64,000 nt of DNA from JBBQSN01 sp963825505 (GTDB lineage Bacteria; Actinomycetota; Actinomycetes; Actinomycetales; CAWJMD01). The stretch spans positions 34,634-98,633 of the forward strand of contig CAWGTL010000013.1 in NCBI GenBank assembly GCA_963825505.1, read 5' to 3'. The notes below the pieces were generated by a model, which saw nothing but the letters and a program-made list of their open reading frames with translations, searched no databases and had not been told where the DNA came from. Position numbers and translations under genes: made by a program. Positions 33,046-42,165 of this stretch are shown one piece after another (the first letter of the stretch is position 1; each line of letters starts with the position of its first letter).

Positions 33046-33963
33046 ATGTTGTCGCTGCACCAGCTCCGCTGCTTCCTCGCCGCGTACGAGGCTGACTCCT
33101 TCACCACCGCCGCAACGGGTCTCGGCCTGTCGCAGCCTTCGCTGTCCGAGCAGATCCGGCTGCTGGAGCGCTCGCTGCGCACCCCGCTGTTCGACCGGGT
33201 CGGTCGCGGCGTGGTCCCCACCGAGGCCGCCCACGCCCTGCGCCCGCACGCCGAGGCCACCCTCGCCGCCGCCGACACCGCCCGCGACGCCGTCGCGGCC
33301 GTCTCGTCGCTGGAGCAGGGGACGGTGCGGTTCGGCATGTTCGGCGCCGCGCGCCTCTACCCCGGCGCCGCGCTGGTGGCCGACGTGCTCGAGCGGCACC
33401 CGGGCCTGCGGGTGGAGCTGGTGGGCACCAACTCCACGGTCGTCATCGACGAGCTGCGCCGCGGACGGCTGCAGGCGGCGGTGGTGACGATCCCGGTGGT
33501 CGACGAGAACCTCACCGTGCGCCCCATCGCCCGCGACGAGCTGGTCTACGTCTCCGCCGACCTGGAGCGGGTGCGGTTGCCCGCCACGCCGAAGCGGGTG
33601 TCGGAGGCGCCTCTCGCGCTGTCGGACGCCAGCTTCCGCGAGGTCGATTCGGTGCGGCGCAACCTCACCGGCTGGCTGCAGCGCGACGGCCGCACCGCGA
33701 CCTCGCGGGTCGAGGTCGAGGACGTCGAGACCGCGCTCGAGCTGGTGCGCCGGGGACTGGCCGACACCGTGATCCCCCAGGGCGGGCTGCGCGCGCTGAC
33801 CTCCACGGTGGCGCGCGGGCTGCACTGGGTGAGCCTGCGGCCCCGGCTCTACGAGACGATCGCCGTCGTGCACCGTCCGGACTCGGTGCTCTCCCCCGCC
33901 ACGCGCCTGCTCATCGAGCTCGCCACCACCCGGATCCGCGAGGTCGCCGAGCCGGTGCACTGA
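33046..33963 (+). CDS. LysR-family transcriptional regulator
   Basis: This is a 305-residue regulator. The winged HTH occupies residues 1-60 (MLSLHQLRCFLAAYEADSF, GLSQPSLSEQIRLLE). The C-terminal periplasmic-binding-like effector domain starts near residue 90 (GTVRFGMFGAARLYPG). The effector is unknown. Its neighbours are a zinc-ribbon gene (divergent) and an unrecognised gene (convergent), so its target is likely itself or the zinc-ribbon gene. Confidence 0.92.
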   Translation: MLSLHQLRCFLAAYEADSFTTAATGLGLSQPSLSEQIRLLERSLRTPLFDRVGRGVVPTEAAHALRPHAEATLAAADTARDAVAAVSSLEQGTVRFGMFGAARLYPGAALVADVLERHPGLRVELVGTNSTVVIDELRRGRLQAAVVTIPVVDENLTVRPIARDELVYVSADLERVRLPATPKRVSEAPLALSDASFREVDSVRRNLTGWLQRDGRTATSRVEVEDVETALELVRRGLADTVIPQGGLRALTSTVARGLHWVSLRPRLYETIAVVHRPDSVLSPATRLLIELATTRIREVAEPVH

Positions 33964-33981
33964 CCGCCGCCCACCGAGGGA

Positions 33982-34446
33982 TCAGGGCAGCTCCACCGTC
34001 TCGGCCCGCGCCACCTCGGCGAGCGCGGCGTCGAGCAGCGGCCCGACGTCGCGGCCGTGCAGCAGGTGCGCCGCGAGGACGGCAGCCGAGCGCACGACGT
34101 CGGCGGGCGGTGGCGGCGCGTGCGCGTCGTCGTCGGGGTGCACCCCGAACGCCCCGGTGAGCACGGCGACCAGGGCCACGACGTCGACGTGCGGGCCGGC
34201 TCCGCGCACGACCTCCTGCAGCAGCGCCGACAGGTCCTCGGCGTCCACGCCGTCGGGGTGCGTGCGCTCGACCAGCGCACGCACCACGTGACCCAGCACG
34301 AGACGCACCTGCTCGGGATCGGCCCGGTCGAGACGCGCGCCGGCCGCAGCCAGGGCGTCGGCGTCCTGGCGCTGCGCCGCGGACACCGCCTCCCGCAACG
34401 CGGTGCGCAGCTCGCGGGCGACGGCCGGCAGCGGGCGGGAGGTCAC
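33982..34446 (-). CDS. Unrecognised helical protein
   Basis: This is a 154-residue protein, mostly alpha-helical by composition (LREAVSAAQRQDADALAAAGARLDRA, VLGHVVRALVER). It has no signal peptide, membrane segment or motif I recognise. The GTG at 34446 carries a leaderless TAGCCT box. It starts 9 bases past the end of the MFS gene. Confidence 0.7.
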   Translation of the reverse strand: MTSRPLPAVARELRTALREAVSAAQRQDADALAAAGARLDRADPEQVRLVLGHVVRALVERTHPDGVDAEDLSALLQEVVRGAGPHVDVVALVAVLTGAFGVHPDDDAHAPPPPADVVRSAAVLAAHLLHGRDVGPLLDAALAEVARAETVELP

Positions 34447-34452
34447 GTCGGC

Positions 34453-34458
34453 AGGCTA
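34453..34458 (-). promoter_or_regulatory. Leaderless -10 box TAGCCT
   Basis: Minus-strand TAGCCT ends 6 nt before the GTG at 34446 and includes the stop codon of the MFS gene upstream. Confidence 0.5.
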
Positions 34459-35706
34459 GGCGGCGGGCGTGACCTCGGGCATCCGGGCCCGCCGGAACGG
34501 CGAGAGGGTCAGGACGAGCGAGGCGACGGCGAGCACGACGACGCCGGCGGCGATGACCGGCCGGTTGCCCCAGACGGTCGCCGCCAGGCCGGCGAGCGGC
34601 GCCGACACCGCGATCGAGCCCCAGTTGAGGGACCGGATCGTCGCGTTCATCCGTCCGCGCAGCGCAGGCGGCGTCACCGCGTTGCGGAAGCTCAGCGTCA
34701 GCGGGTTGGTGATGCCGTTGCCGAGGCCCCACAGCAGCTGGCCCAGCACGAGCAGGGCCACCCCGCCCGGCCCGGGACGGGCGAGCAGGGGGCAGGCGAA
34801 CGCCACGGCGGTCAGCCAGTCGGCGGCCACGCAGACCCGCCCGAGGCCGAACCGCTCGGCGAGGCGCGGGGCGAGCCCGGCGCCGAGCACCCCCGCCACC
34901 CCGGACGACGCGAGGACCAGTCCCATCGTCACCGGGCCGATCCCGAGGTCGGTGACGGCGAAGAAGACCAGCACGGTCATCGCGGTCGAGTTCCCCAGGA
35001 ACCACAGGTGCAGCGAGATCGCGTACGGCGCCAGCATCCGGTGCCGGTACACCCAGCCCGCCCCCTCGGCGAGCTCGCGCCGCAGGTTCCTGCGGTCCCG
35101 CGCGGGCGGTTCCGGCTCGTCGTCGCGGACGGTCGCGAGCAGGACCGCGGACACCGCGAACGAGACCGCGTTCACCAGCACCGCCAGCGGAGCGGACAGG
35201 AACCGCACCAGCACACCGGCGAGCAGCGGACCCGCCGACTCCGCGACCGCGGAGACCTGATCGACCCGGGCGTTCGCGACCGGGAGCAGGCGCTCCGGCA
35301 CCAGTCCCGGCAGGAACGACTGGTGCGCCGCGGTGAAGACGGTCGTGGCCGTGCCGACCCCCAGGACGAGCACGACGAGCACCGGGACGGTCAGCACCCC
35401 GGCGAGGGCGAGCCCGGCGATCGTCGCGAACAGCACGGCGGACGCGACGTCGGCGGCGACCATCGCCGCCCGTCGGCGCACCCGGTCGATCAGCACCCCG
35501 GCCAGCATCCCGAGGAGCAGGGCCGGCAGCCACTGCGCCGCCCGCACCACCCCGAGCGCGGTCTGGTCCGCCTCCAGGGTGTCGATCAGCAGCAGCTGCA
35601 GCGCCAGCCCGGAGGCGAAGGTGCCCAGCAGGGAGACTCCGTCGGCCAGCCAGACCCGCACGAACGACGGGTACGACAGCAGCCCGTGCGACCCGCCGGT
35701 GCTCAT
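34456..35706 (-). CDS. MFS transporter
   Basis: This is a 416-residue major facilitator protein with about 12 hydrophobic helices. The loop 2-3 motif LIDRVRRRAAMVAADV follows helix 2, and a second copy-like loop GLAPRLAERFGLGRV lies in the second half. The family resembles the enterobactin/macrolide exporters. Substrate unknown. ATG 35706 overlaps the acylphosphatase stop by 4 nt. Confidence 0.9.
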   Translation of the reverse strand: MSTGGSHGLLSYPSFVRVWLADGVSLLGTFASGLALQLLLIDTLEADQTALGVVRAAQWLPALLLGMLAGVLIDRVRRRAAMVAADVASAVLFATIAGLALAGVLTVPVLVVLVLGVGTATTVFTAAHQSFLPGLVPERLLPVANARVDQVSAVAESAGPLLAGVLVRFLSAPLAVLVNAVSFAVSAVLLATVRDDEPEPPARDRRNLRRELAEGAGWVYRHRMLAPYAISLHLWFLGNSTAMTVLVFFAVTDLGIGPVTMGLVLASSGVAGVLGAGLAPRLAERFGLGRVCVAADWLTAVAFACPLLARPGPGGVALLVLGQLLWGLGNGITNPLTLSFRNAVTPPALRGRMNATIRSLNWGSIAVSAPLAGLAATVWGNRPVIAAGVVVLAVASLVLTLSPFRRARMPEVTPAA

Positions 35707-35999
35707 CGCTCCTGGAACGGGTCCGGGACGACGACGGGCGGCAGCCGGTGGGCCGTCACGCCGTCGACCCGTCCGGGCCGCGAGGTGGTGGACGGATCCT
35801 CCTCGAGCAGCGCCAGCAGCCGCTCGCACGCCGCGGGCTCGCCCTGCGCCAGCACCTCGACGCGTCCGTCCGGGAGGTTCTTCGCCCAGCCCCCCAGGCC
35901 GAGCTCGAGCGCCCGGGAGCGGGTCCACCAGCGGAAACCCACGCCCTGCACGTGGCCGCGCACGAACGCGGTCACGCGCAGGACGTCGGGGTCGTTCAC
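35703..35999 (-). CDS. acyP: Acylphosphatase
   Basis: This is a 98-residue acylphosphatase, hydrolysing carboxyl phosphates such as acetyl phosphate. The phosphate-binding loop is GHVQGVGFRWW with catalytic Arg23, and Asn41 follows in WAKNLPDGRVEV. The C-terminus is slightly longer than usual. GTG 35999 has GAGGG upstream. Coupled to the MFS gene. Confidence 0.93.
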   Translation of the reverse strand: MNDPDVLRVTAFVRGHVQGVGFRWWTRSRALELGLGGWAKNLPDGRVEVLAQGEPAACERLLALLEEDPSTTSRPGRVDGVTAHRLPPVVVPDPFQER

Positions 36000-36024
36000 G
36001 CACCCACCCTCTCAGGCGGGCCCG

Positions 36025-37581
36025 TCACCCGGCGGCCGACGCCGCCATCGCCCCGCGCACCAGGTCGACCAGCTCCTGGGCGCCCTCGACCTCGCGGTCG
36101 GCCAGCCTCTCGGCCTCGGCGAGCACCGGCTCGAGGCCCGCCCGCACGTCCACCGCCTGCTGCTGGCGGCGGTCCTGCTCCTGGCCCTCGACGACCTCCC
36201 CCGGCTGAGCACGCAGCACCTCGGCGGCCGCGGCCACCGCGGCTGCCAGCTCGAGCTCCTCGCCGCCGCCGGACGTGGACAGGAGCCAGGACTCCTGCTG
36301 CACCGCACCGCCGTCCGCCACGGACTCCCACCGCAGGTCGACGGTGCCGATCGCCTCTCCGGTGGCGCCCGGGGTGCGTCGGACCTCGTAGAGCGCGGTG
36401 ACGGCGTGCCCCGCGCCCACCTCGCCCGCGTCGACCGTGTCGTCGAGGAAGTCATCGTCGGCCAGGGCGCGGTTCTCGTAGCCCAGCAGCCGGTACTCCT
36501 CCACCTGCGCGGGGTCGAAGGACACCTGCAGCTTGGACTGGCGGGCGACGACGGTGAGGGTGCTCGTGAGCTCGTCGCCGAACAGGCGCTGCGCCTCGTC
36601 GAGCCCGTCGACGTGGCTGTAGAACCCGTCGCCCTGGTCGGCGAGCTGTTCCATCATCGCGTCGTCGTAGGTGCCGGAGCCGAAACCGACTGACACCAGG
36701 CTGATCCCGCGGGCACCCTCCTGCCGAATGGTCTCCACGATCGAGCCCGGACCGGTGTCGCCGACGTTGGCGACGCCGTCGGAGGCGAGCACCACCGCGT
36801 TCACGCCGTCCTCGCGGAACATGGCCCGTGCCTGCTCGTAACCGAGCCGCACGCCGCCCTCCAGGTCGGTGCTCCCGTCGATCTGCAGACCGCGCACCGC
36901 CTCCAGCACGCTGTCGCGGTCGGCCACCTCGGTCGGGGGCAGCAGCAGCCGCGCCTCGCTGCCGTACGTCACGACCGCCACCGTGTCGTCCGGCCGCAGG
37001 TTCTCGGCGAGCACCTCGAGGGAGTCCTGCACCAGGCCGATCCGGTCCTCGCCCTGCATCGACCCCGACACGTCGACCACGAAGGTGACCGCGGCGGGCG
37101 GGCGCTCGTCGTCGGCGACCTCGCGGGCGGCGAGGCCGACCCGGACCAGCTCGGTGCCGTGCGTGCCCGTGAGGGCCGCGGGCCCACCTCCTGTCACCAC
37201 GGCGAAGTCGTCGCCCTGCGGCACCCGGTAGCCGTAGTCGAAGGCGTTCACCCACTCCTCGGTGCGCACGGCGGCCGCCGGCGGCAGGAGTCCCTGCGCC
37301 ACCAGCTCGCGCGAGACCGAGTACGAACCGGTGTCGACGTCGAGCGCGAAGGTGGACTGCGCGTCCTCGGCTGTCGTGACGAACGGGTTGCGACCGACGT
37401 CGACGAAGGTGCCGCTCGTGGGATCCGGGACGGTCGCGGGGGCGGGTTGCGGCAACGCGTCCGGGGCGGCGACGCCGTACTCCGAGGTGGCGCCGTCTTC
37501 ACCCCCGGAGCTGCATCCGGCGGCCAGCACCGCGACCAGGGGGATCACGAGGACGGGGAGCAACGTGCGCATCGGTGTCAT
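36025..37581 (-). CDS. VWA-domain (YfbK-like) lipoprotein
   Basis: This is a 518-residue exported protein. The signal sequence ends in a lipobox VLAAGC with Cys23. The von Willebrand factor A domain has the MIDAS motif DVSGSM near residue 173, Thr in STDLEGG and Asp in ASDGVANVGD. An N-terminal Ca/DUF3520-like flanking region (NPFVTTAEDAQSTFALDVDTGSYS) matches YfbK. It probably binds a metal-dependent partner at the cell surface; function unknown. Confidence 0.88.
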   Translation of the reverse strand: MTPMRTLLPVLVIPLVAVLAAGCSSGGEDGATSEYGVAAPDALPQPAPATVPDPTSGTFVDVGRNPFVTTAEDAQSTFALDVDTGSYSVSRELVAQGLLPPAAAVRTEEWVNAFDYGYRVPQGDDFAVVTGGGPAALTGTHGTELVRVGLAAREVADDERPPAAVTFVVDVSGSMQGEDRIGLVQDSLEVLAENLRPDDTVAVVTYGSEARLLLPPTEVADRDSVLEAVRGLQIDGSTDLEGGVRLGYEQARAMFREDGVNAVVLASDGVANVGDTGPGSIVETIRQEGARGISLVSVGFGSGTYDDAMMEQLADQGDGFYSHVDGLDEAQRLFGDELTSTLTVVARQSKLQVSFDPAQVEEYRLLGYENRALADDDFLDDTVDAGEVGAGHAVTALYEVRRTPGATGEAIGTVDLRWESVADGGAVQQESWLLSTSGGGEELELAAAVAAAAEVLRAQPGEVVEGQEQDRRQQQAVDVRAGLEPVLAEAERLADREVEGAQELVDLVRGAMAASAAG

Positions 37582-37647
37582 GTGAGCTGCGACGCGCGCT
37601 GCGACGCAACCGGTTCCGACGGGACCGCGGTCGTGACGCGATCGAGA

Positions 37648-38472
37648 TCAGGCCGTCGCCGAGCCCTGCCCCGGGATCGCGACCTCGACGTGCGGCCGCC
37701 GCTGCCACAGCGCCCACTCCGCGCTGATCTCACCCGCGGCCCGCAGCAGCAGCGGCAGGTGGTCGTGCAGCAGCCGTTCCGTGGAGGTCTCGGCGGCGTG
37801 CACGGTGACGTTCGCCGCCGCGCGGACCGTTCCGTCGGCGTCGCGCACGGGCACCGCGACCGAGCGCACCCCCGGCGCCAGCTCCTCGTCGGCCAGCGCC
37901 CAACCGCGGGCGCGTACCTGCACCAGCTCGGCGTCGAGGTCGTCGCGCAGCCGTGTGGTGGACGGCAGCCCCGAGCGGCTCGGCTCGGCCAGCACGTCGG
38001 CGAGGCGGTCGGGCGGCAGCGCCGCGAGCAGCACCTTGCCCTGCGAGGTCTGAGCGGCGGGGAAGCGGGTGCCGATCTCCACCCGCAGGGCGATCAGCTT
38101 CGGCACGGCCACCCGTGCCACGTACACGATGTCCGACCCGTCGAGCTGCGCCATCGAGGACGACTCCCCGGTGCGGCCGACGAGGTCCTCCAGGTGCGGG
38201 CGCGCGATGTCCCACAGCCCGAGCCCGCTCACGTACGCCGTCCCGAGCGAGAGCACCTTCGGCGTCAGCCGGAACACGCCGTCGGACGAGCGGACGAACC
38301 CGAGCTCCTCGAGGGTGAGCAGCAGCCGGCGCGCGGTGGGACGTGCCAGGCCGGCGGCAGAGGCCACCTCGGACAGGGTCATGGCCGGCCGCGCGCCGTC
38401 GAAGCACGCGAGCACGTCGAGGCCGCGCGCCAGCGCCTCCACGAAGTCGGGACCCGTTCCCCGTCCGGCCAC
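37648..38472 (-). CDS. IclR-family transcriptional regulator
   Basis: This is a 274-residue regulator. The winged HTH lies in residues 10-75 (FVEALARGLDVLACFD, LSEVASAAGLARPTARRLLLTLEELGF), followed by the IclR effector domain. The FVEALARGL start and effector segment are typical of PcaR/PobR/CatR-type aromatic-catabolism regulators. GTG 38472 has a GGGGAGGG site upstream. It follows the amidohydrolase by 57 bases and most likely controls the divergent catabolic operon. Confidence 0.93.
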   Translation of the reverse strand: MAGRGTGPDFVEALARGLDVLACFDGARPAMTLSEVASAAGLARPTARRLLLTLEELGFVRSSDGVFRLTPKVLSLGTAYVSGLGLWDIARPHLEDLVGRTGESSSMAQLDGSDIVYVARVAVPKLIALRVEIGTRFPAAQTSQGKVLLAALPPDRLADVLAEPSRSGLPSTTRLRDDLDAELVQVRARGWALADEELAPGVRSVAVPVRDADGTVRAAANVTVHAAETSTERLLHDHLPLLLRAAGEISAEWALWQRRPHVEVAIPGQGSATA

Positions 38473-38529
38473 GATCCCTCCCCTGTCGGCTCTCCGGTCG
38501 CTGTCGGGCGCTGTCGGTCGCTCCCCCGG

Positions 38530-39993
38530 TCAGCCGAACATGCTGCCACGCGCCTCGTGCGTGGCCGTGCTCCTGTAGTCCGTGTACTGGTACGGGTTGT
38601 CGAGCACCTCGTCGGTGGGCAGCTCCGGGTTCATCCCGGCCCGCCAGACGTCCTCGCCCATGTCGGCGCGCAGGTGCTCGACCGTGCTCTCCACCGCGGA
38701 CCGCACCGCGCCGAGGTCGGCACCGACCAGCCGTCCCTCGTGCTTGACGACGCGTCCTCCCACCAGCACGGTGTGGACGTCGCCACGCTGGGCCTGGAAC
38801 GCCACGTGGCCGTACGGGTTCAGCACCGGGAACGAGACCGGGGACGCGTCGTTCTTCAGCAGCACCACGTCGGCCGCCTTGCCGACCTCGAGGCTGCCGA
38901 TGTCGCTGCGCCGCAACGCCTCCGCCCCGCCGCGAGTGGCCCAGGCCACCACGTGCTCGGCCCGCAGGTGCACCTGGGTGACGGTGTCGCCCTTGCTGTG
39001 CGCCTCGAGGTGCTCGCGCGAGCGGTCGGCTCCCAGCGTGGTGCGCATCGCGGAGAACAGGTCGCCGCTCCACCACACGCTGGTGTCCATCGACAGCGAC
39101 ACCGGGATGCCGTGCCGGCGCAGCTGCCAGGTGGGCGGGTAGCCCTGCCCGGCGCTCTGCTCGGACTCGGTCGACACCGACACCGAGCCGCCCGAGGCGG
39201 CGATCCGGTGGTACGAGTCGGTCGAGAGCGTGGCGGCGTGCACGTACACGGTCTCCGGCGTGGCGAACCCGTTGTCGTGCATCAACCGGATCCCGTCGTC
39301 GTTGGTCGCGCCCCACACCCCGGCGTGGGTGCTGACGGGCAGCCCGAGCTCGCGCGCCACCTCGAACGCGGCCTTCTCCGGGAACGCGGGGTCGCCGGTG
39401 ACGTCGAAGGCCAGCTGGACGCCGAGCCTGCCCTCGTCGCGGCGACGCTGCAGGAACCCCTGCACGGCCCTGTCGGCGGTCCACTCCCACGGCCCGGCCT
39501 GGATGTTGCCGTACGCCAGCACGAACCGGCCGGGGACGCCGACGAGCGCGTCGGCCGCCGCCTCGGCGTGGTCCACGCTCTGCAGTCCGTGCGACCAGTC
39601 GACGGTCGTGGTCACGCCCGCGTCGAGCGCCTCCCACGCGGCCAGCGCGTTGCCGGCGCCGATGTCCTCAGGCCGGAACCGCCGGCCGTGCTCGAGGTAG
39701 TACCAGACGAAGTACTGGGTGAGCGTCCAGTCGGCGCCGTAGCCGCGCATCGCGGTCTGCCACATGTGCCGGTGGGTGTCGACCATGCCGGGCATCACGA
39801 CGCCGCCGGTGGCGTCGACCTCGACCGTGCCCTCGGGCACCTCGAGCCCGGCGCCGACGGCGGCCACCTTGCCGTCCACGACCAGCACGTCGCCGCCGTC
39901 CAGCACGGTGCGGGCGTCGTCCATCGTCAGCACGGTGCCGCCGCGCAGCACCAGCGGGCGGCCGTCCTCGGGAACGGGGGTGGTCGTCGACAT
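38530..39993 (-). CDS. Amidohydrolase, SsnA/AtzA-type (COG0402-like)
   Basis: This is a 487-residue metal-dependent hydrolase. Ligands: HxH in MVDTHRHMWQ, His in VSTHAGVWG, His in YVHAATLS, Asp in LSMDTSVWW; the C-terminal half keeps the WATRGGAEALRRSDIGSLEVGK region typical of deaminases/chlorohydrolases of this class. The likely reaction is removal of an amino or other leaving group from a heteroaromatic or aromatic ring. ATG 39993 has GGAGGAG upstream. Divergent from the dioxygenase operon. Confidence 0.87.
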   Translation of the reverse strand: MSTTTPVPEDGRPLVLRGGTVLTMDDARTVLDGGDVLVVDGKVAAVGAGLEVPEGTVEVDATGGVVMPGMVDTHRHMWQTAMRGYGADWTLTQYFVWYYLEHGRRFRPEDIGAGNALAAWEALDAGVTTTVDWSHGLQSVDHAEAAADALVGVPGRFVLAYGNIQAGPWEWTADRAVQGFLQRRRDEGRLGVQLAFDVTGDPAFPEKAAFEVARELGLPVSTHAGVWGATNDDGIRLMHDNGFATPETVYVHAATLSTDSYHRIAASGGSVSVSTESEQSAGQGYPPTWQLRRHGIPVSLSMDTSVWWSGDLFSAMRTTLGADRSREHLEAHSKGDTVTQVHLRAEHVVAWATRGGAEALRRSDIGSLEVGKAADVVLLKNDASPVSFPVLNPYGHVAFQAQRGDVHTVLVGGRVVKHEGRLVGADLGAVRSAVESTVEHLRADMGEDVWRAGMNPELPTDEVLDNPYQYTDYRSTATHEARGSMFG

Positions 39994-40026
39994 CGTCGTC
40001 TCCTCCAGCCAGGCCGGGGACCGTTG

Positions 40027-40040
40027 CGGACGAGCGTCCG
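40027..40040. promoter_or_regulatory. Operator-like palindrome A
   Basis: Perfect palindrome CGGACG-AG-CGTCCG, 34 bases upstream of the amidohydrolase start. It matches palindrome C on the other side of the region at 13 of 14 positions, so both probably bind the same regulator (IclR type). Confidence 0.5.
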
Positions 40041-40091
40041 TCTGACGGCGGATCACCGGATGGCGGTCACTGTCGTCCGGCCCCTGCGTCG

Positions 40092-40107
40092 TGTCAAGAC
40101 CTTGACA
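40092..40107. promoter_or_regulatory. Palindrome with TTGACA on both strands (divergent -35s)
   Basis: TGTCAAG-AC-CTTGACA is a perfect 7-bp inverted repeat. It contains TTGACA on the plus strand (40102-40107), with TTGACT 17 nt downstream as a possible -10, and TTGACA on the minus strand (40097-40092), with GACAGT 17 nt downstream. It can serve as a shared divergent promoter/operator. Confidence 0.5.
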
Positions 40108-40148
40108 GCCGCTCGTCTGACTCGTTGACTGGCGCGACCGGAGCGAAA

Positions 40149-40162
40149 CGGACGAGTGTCCG
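40149..40162. promoter_or_regulatory. Operator-like palindrome C
   Basis: CGGACGAGTGTCCG, a near-perfect palindrome, matches palindrome A at 13 of 14 positions and lies 30 bases upstream of the CoA-transferase start. Confidence 0.5.
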
Positions 40163-40191
40163 CCGACCGGCGATCAAGGAGCTGAGGCGCG

Positions 40192-41364
40192 ATGGAGCAC
40201 GGCGCCGGACCGCTGGCCGGGCTGCTGGTCGCCGACTTCTCCCGCGTGCTCGCGGGGCCCTACGCGACGATGCTGATGGCCGACCTCGGCGCCGAGGTGG
40301 TCAAGGTCGAGAGCCCGGGCGGCGACGACACCCGCACCTGGCGTCCGCCGGTGCGCGGCGACGTCTCGACCTACTACCTCGGCGTGAACCGCAACAAGCG
40401 CTCGATCGCCCTCGACCTCGAGGACGAGACCGACCTGCTCGCCGCGCAGGAGCTCGCGCGCCGTGCCGACGTGCTGGTGGAGAACTTCAAACCCGGTGGG
40501 CTGGCGCGGTTCGGCCTCGACCACGCCACCGTCGCGGCCTCGAACCCCGCCGTGGTCTACGCCTCGATCAGCGGGTTCGGCAGCGGCCCGGGCGGCGCCT
40601 CGCTGCCGGGCTACGACCTGATCGTGCAGGCGATCTCGGGCCTGATGAGCCTCACCGGCGACCCGGACGGACCGCCGTTCCGGGCCGGCATCTCGGTGTT
40701 CGACGTGATGGCGGGGATGCACGCCACGATCGGGGTGCTCGCCGCGCTGCACGACCGCGAGCGCACCGGTCAGGGCCAGCACGTCGAGGTCAACCTGCTG
40801 TCCTCGGCCATGTCGGGCCTGGTCAACCACTCCAGCGCCGTCGTCGCCGGGGGCGTCGTCCCGTTCCGGATGGGCAACAGCCACCCGAGCGTGTTCCCCT
40901 ACGAGCCGCTCCCCTGCTCCGACGGCGACCTCATCGTCACGGCCGGCAACGACGCCCAGTTCGTCCGGCTCGCCGAGGTGCTGGGCGCGCCCGAGCTGGC
41001 CACCGACCCGCGCTTCGCCCGCAACGCCGACCGCACGACGAACCGGGAGGAGCTGCGGCCGCTGCTGGTGGAGCGGCTCGCCACCCGCACCAAGGACGAG
41101 TGGTTCGACGCGCTCATCGGTGCCGGCGTGCCGTGCGGGCCCATCAACACGGTCGACCAGGGCATCGCCTTCGCCGAGAAGGTGGGCCTCGATCCCGTGG
41201 TCACCGTCGGCGAGGGCGACACCGCCGTGCCGTCGGTGCGCAACCCGATCACGTTCTCCCGCACGCCTGCCGGCTACCGACTCCCCCCTCCCGGCCTGGA
41301 CGAGCACGGCGACGAGCTGCGCCGGTGGCTGACGACCCCTCAGGACGAGCAGGACCTCGGATGA
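40192..41364 (+). CDS. CaiB/BaiF family III CoA-transferase
   Basis: This is a 390-residue class III CoA-transferase that moves CoA between carboxylic acids. Signature features are the N-terminal LLVADFSRVLAGPYATMLMADLGAEVVKVE, VNRNKRSIALDL and a catalytic Asp expected in the GYDLIVQA region. AAGGAG lies upstream of ATG 40192. Coupled by ATGA to the citryl-CoA-lyase-like gene, suggesting that its product is the acyl-CoA that the lyase cleaves. Confidence 0.9.
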   Translation: MEHGAGPLAGLLVADFSRVLAGPYATMLMADLGAEVVKVESPGGDDTRTWRPPVRGDVSTYYLGVNRNKRSIALDLEDETDLLAAQELARRADVLVENFKPGGLARFGLDHATVAASNPAVVYASISGFGSGPGGASLPGYDLIVQAISGLMSLTGDPDGPPFRAGISVFDVMAGMHATIGVLAALHDRERTGQGQHVEVNLLSSAMSGLVNHSSAVVAGGVVPFRMGNSHPSVFPYEPLPCSDGDLIVTAGNDAQFVRLAEVLGAPELATDPRFARNADRTTNREELRPLLVERLATRTKDEWFDALIGAGVPCGPINTVDQGIAFAEKVGLDPVVTVGEGDTAVPSVRNPITFSRTPAGYRLPPPGLDEHGDELRRWLTTPQDEQDLG

Positions 41365-42152
41365 GCGAGCTGTCGTTCCCGACCTCGCTCGGCACCTCCA
41401 CCGCCGACGAGATCCGCCTGCTCGGGCAGGACCTCACCGCCGACCTGATGGGCCAGGTCGGCTTCGGGGAGCTGGCGTTCTGGCTGGTGGCGATGCGGCG
41501 CCCGACGCCGTCCGAGACCCGCGTCTTCGAGTCGGTGCTGGTGGCCCTGGCCGACCACGGCTTCACGCCCACCGCGATCGCCGCCCGGCTCACCTACCTG
41601 TCGGCGCCGGACTCGCTGCAGGGCGCGCTGGCCGCCGGGCTGCTCGGCGGCGGGTCGCGCTTCCTCGGCGTCACCGAGGACTGCGGCGCCTGGTTGCACG
41701 CGGCGCTCGACGACCTCGACGGCGCGCACCCGAAGAACGACGAGGGCTGGGACGCCGTCGCTGTCGCCGCGGTCACGCGGACCAGGCAGGCGGGGCGGTA
41801 CGTCCCCGGGCTGGGTCACCCCGTGCACAAGCAGGGCGACCCCCGCACCCCGGTGCTCCTCCGGATCGCCGAGGAGGAGGGACTGCGCGGCCCGCACCTG
41901 CGGCTGTTCGAGGCGGTCGGGCGCGTGCACGAGCAGGTGCTCGGCCGACACCTCCCGCTCAACGGGGCGGGCGTGTGCGGCGCCGCCCTCGCCGACCTCG
42001 GCCTGCCGGTCGAGCTGCTGCGCGGCTTCGCGCTGCTCGCCCGCGCCGCCGGCCTGCTCGGCCAGATCGCCGAGGAGAGAAGGCGTCCCATCGGTATGGA
42101 CGCCTACCTGGCCGTCGACCGCAACGCCGTCTACGTCGACCCGGACGACTGA
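41361..42152 (+). CDS. Citryl-CoA lyase-like protein (citrate-synthase fold)
   Basis: This is a 263-residue short citrate-synthase-family protein. It keeps the second active-site His and following loop (GLGHPVHKQGDPRTP) and the C-terminal RAAGLLGQIAEE helix. The first catalytic His of citrate synthase is absent; the region reads GLLGGGSRFLG, as in citryl-CoA lyases. It is likely to cleave a CoA thioester of a tertiary hydroxy acid rather than to condense acetyl-CoA. Spacing to the next gene is 13 bases. Confidence 0.82.
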   Translation: MSELSFPTSLGTSTADEIRLLGQDLTADLMGQVGFGELAFWLVAMRRPTPSETRVFESVLVALADHGFTPTAIAARLTYLSAPDSLQGALAAGLLGGGSRFLGVTEDCGAWLHAALDDLDGAHPKNDEGWDAVAVAAVTRTRQAGRYVPGLGHPVHKQGDPRTPVLLRIAEEEGLRGPHLRLFEAVGRVHEQVLGRHLPLNGAGVCGAALADLGLPVELLRGFALLARAAGLLGQIAEERRRPIGMDAYLAVDRNAVYVDPDD

Positions 42153-42165
42153 GAGGAGTCTCGGC

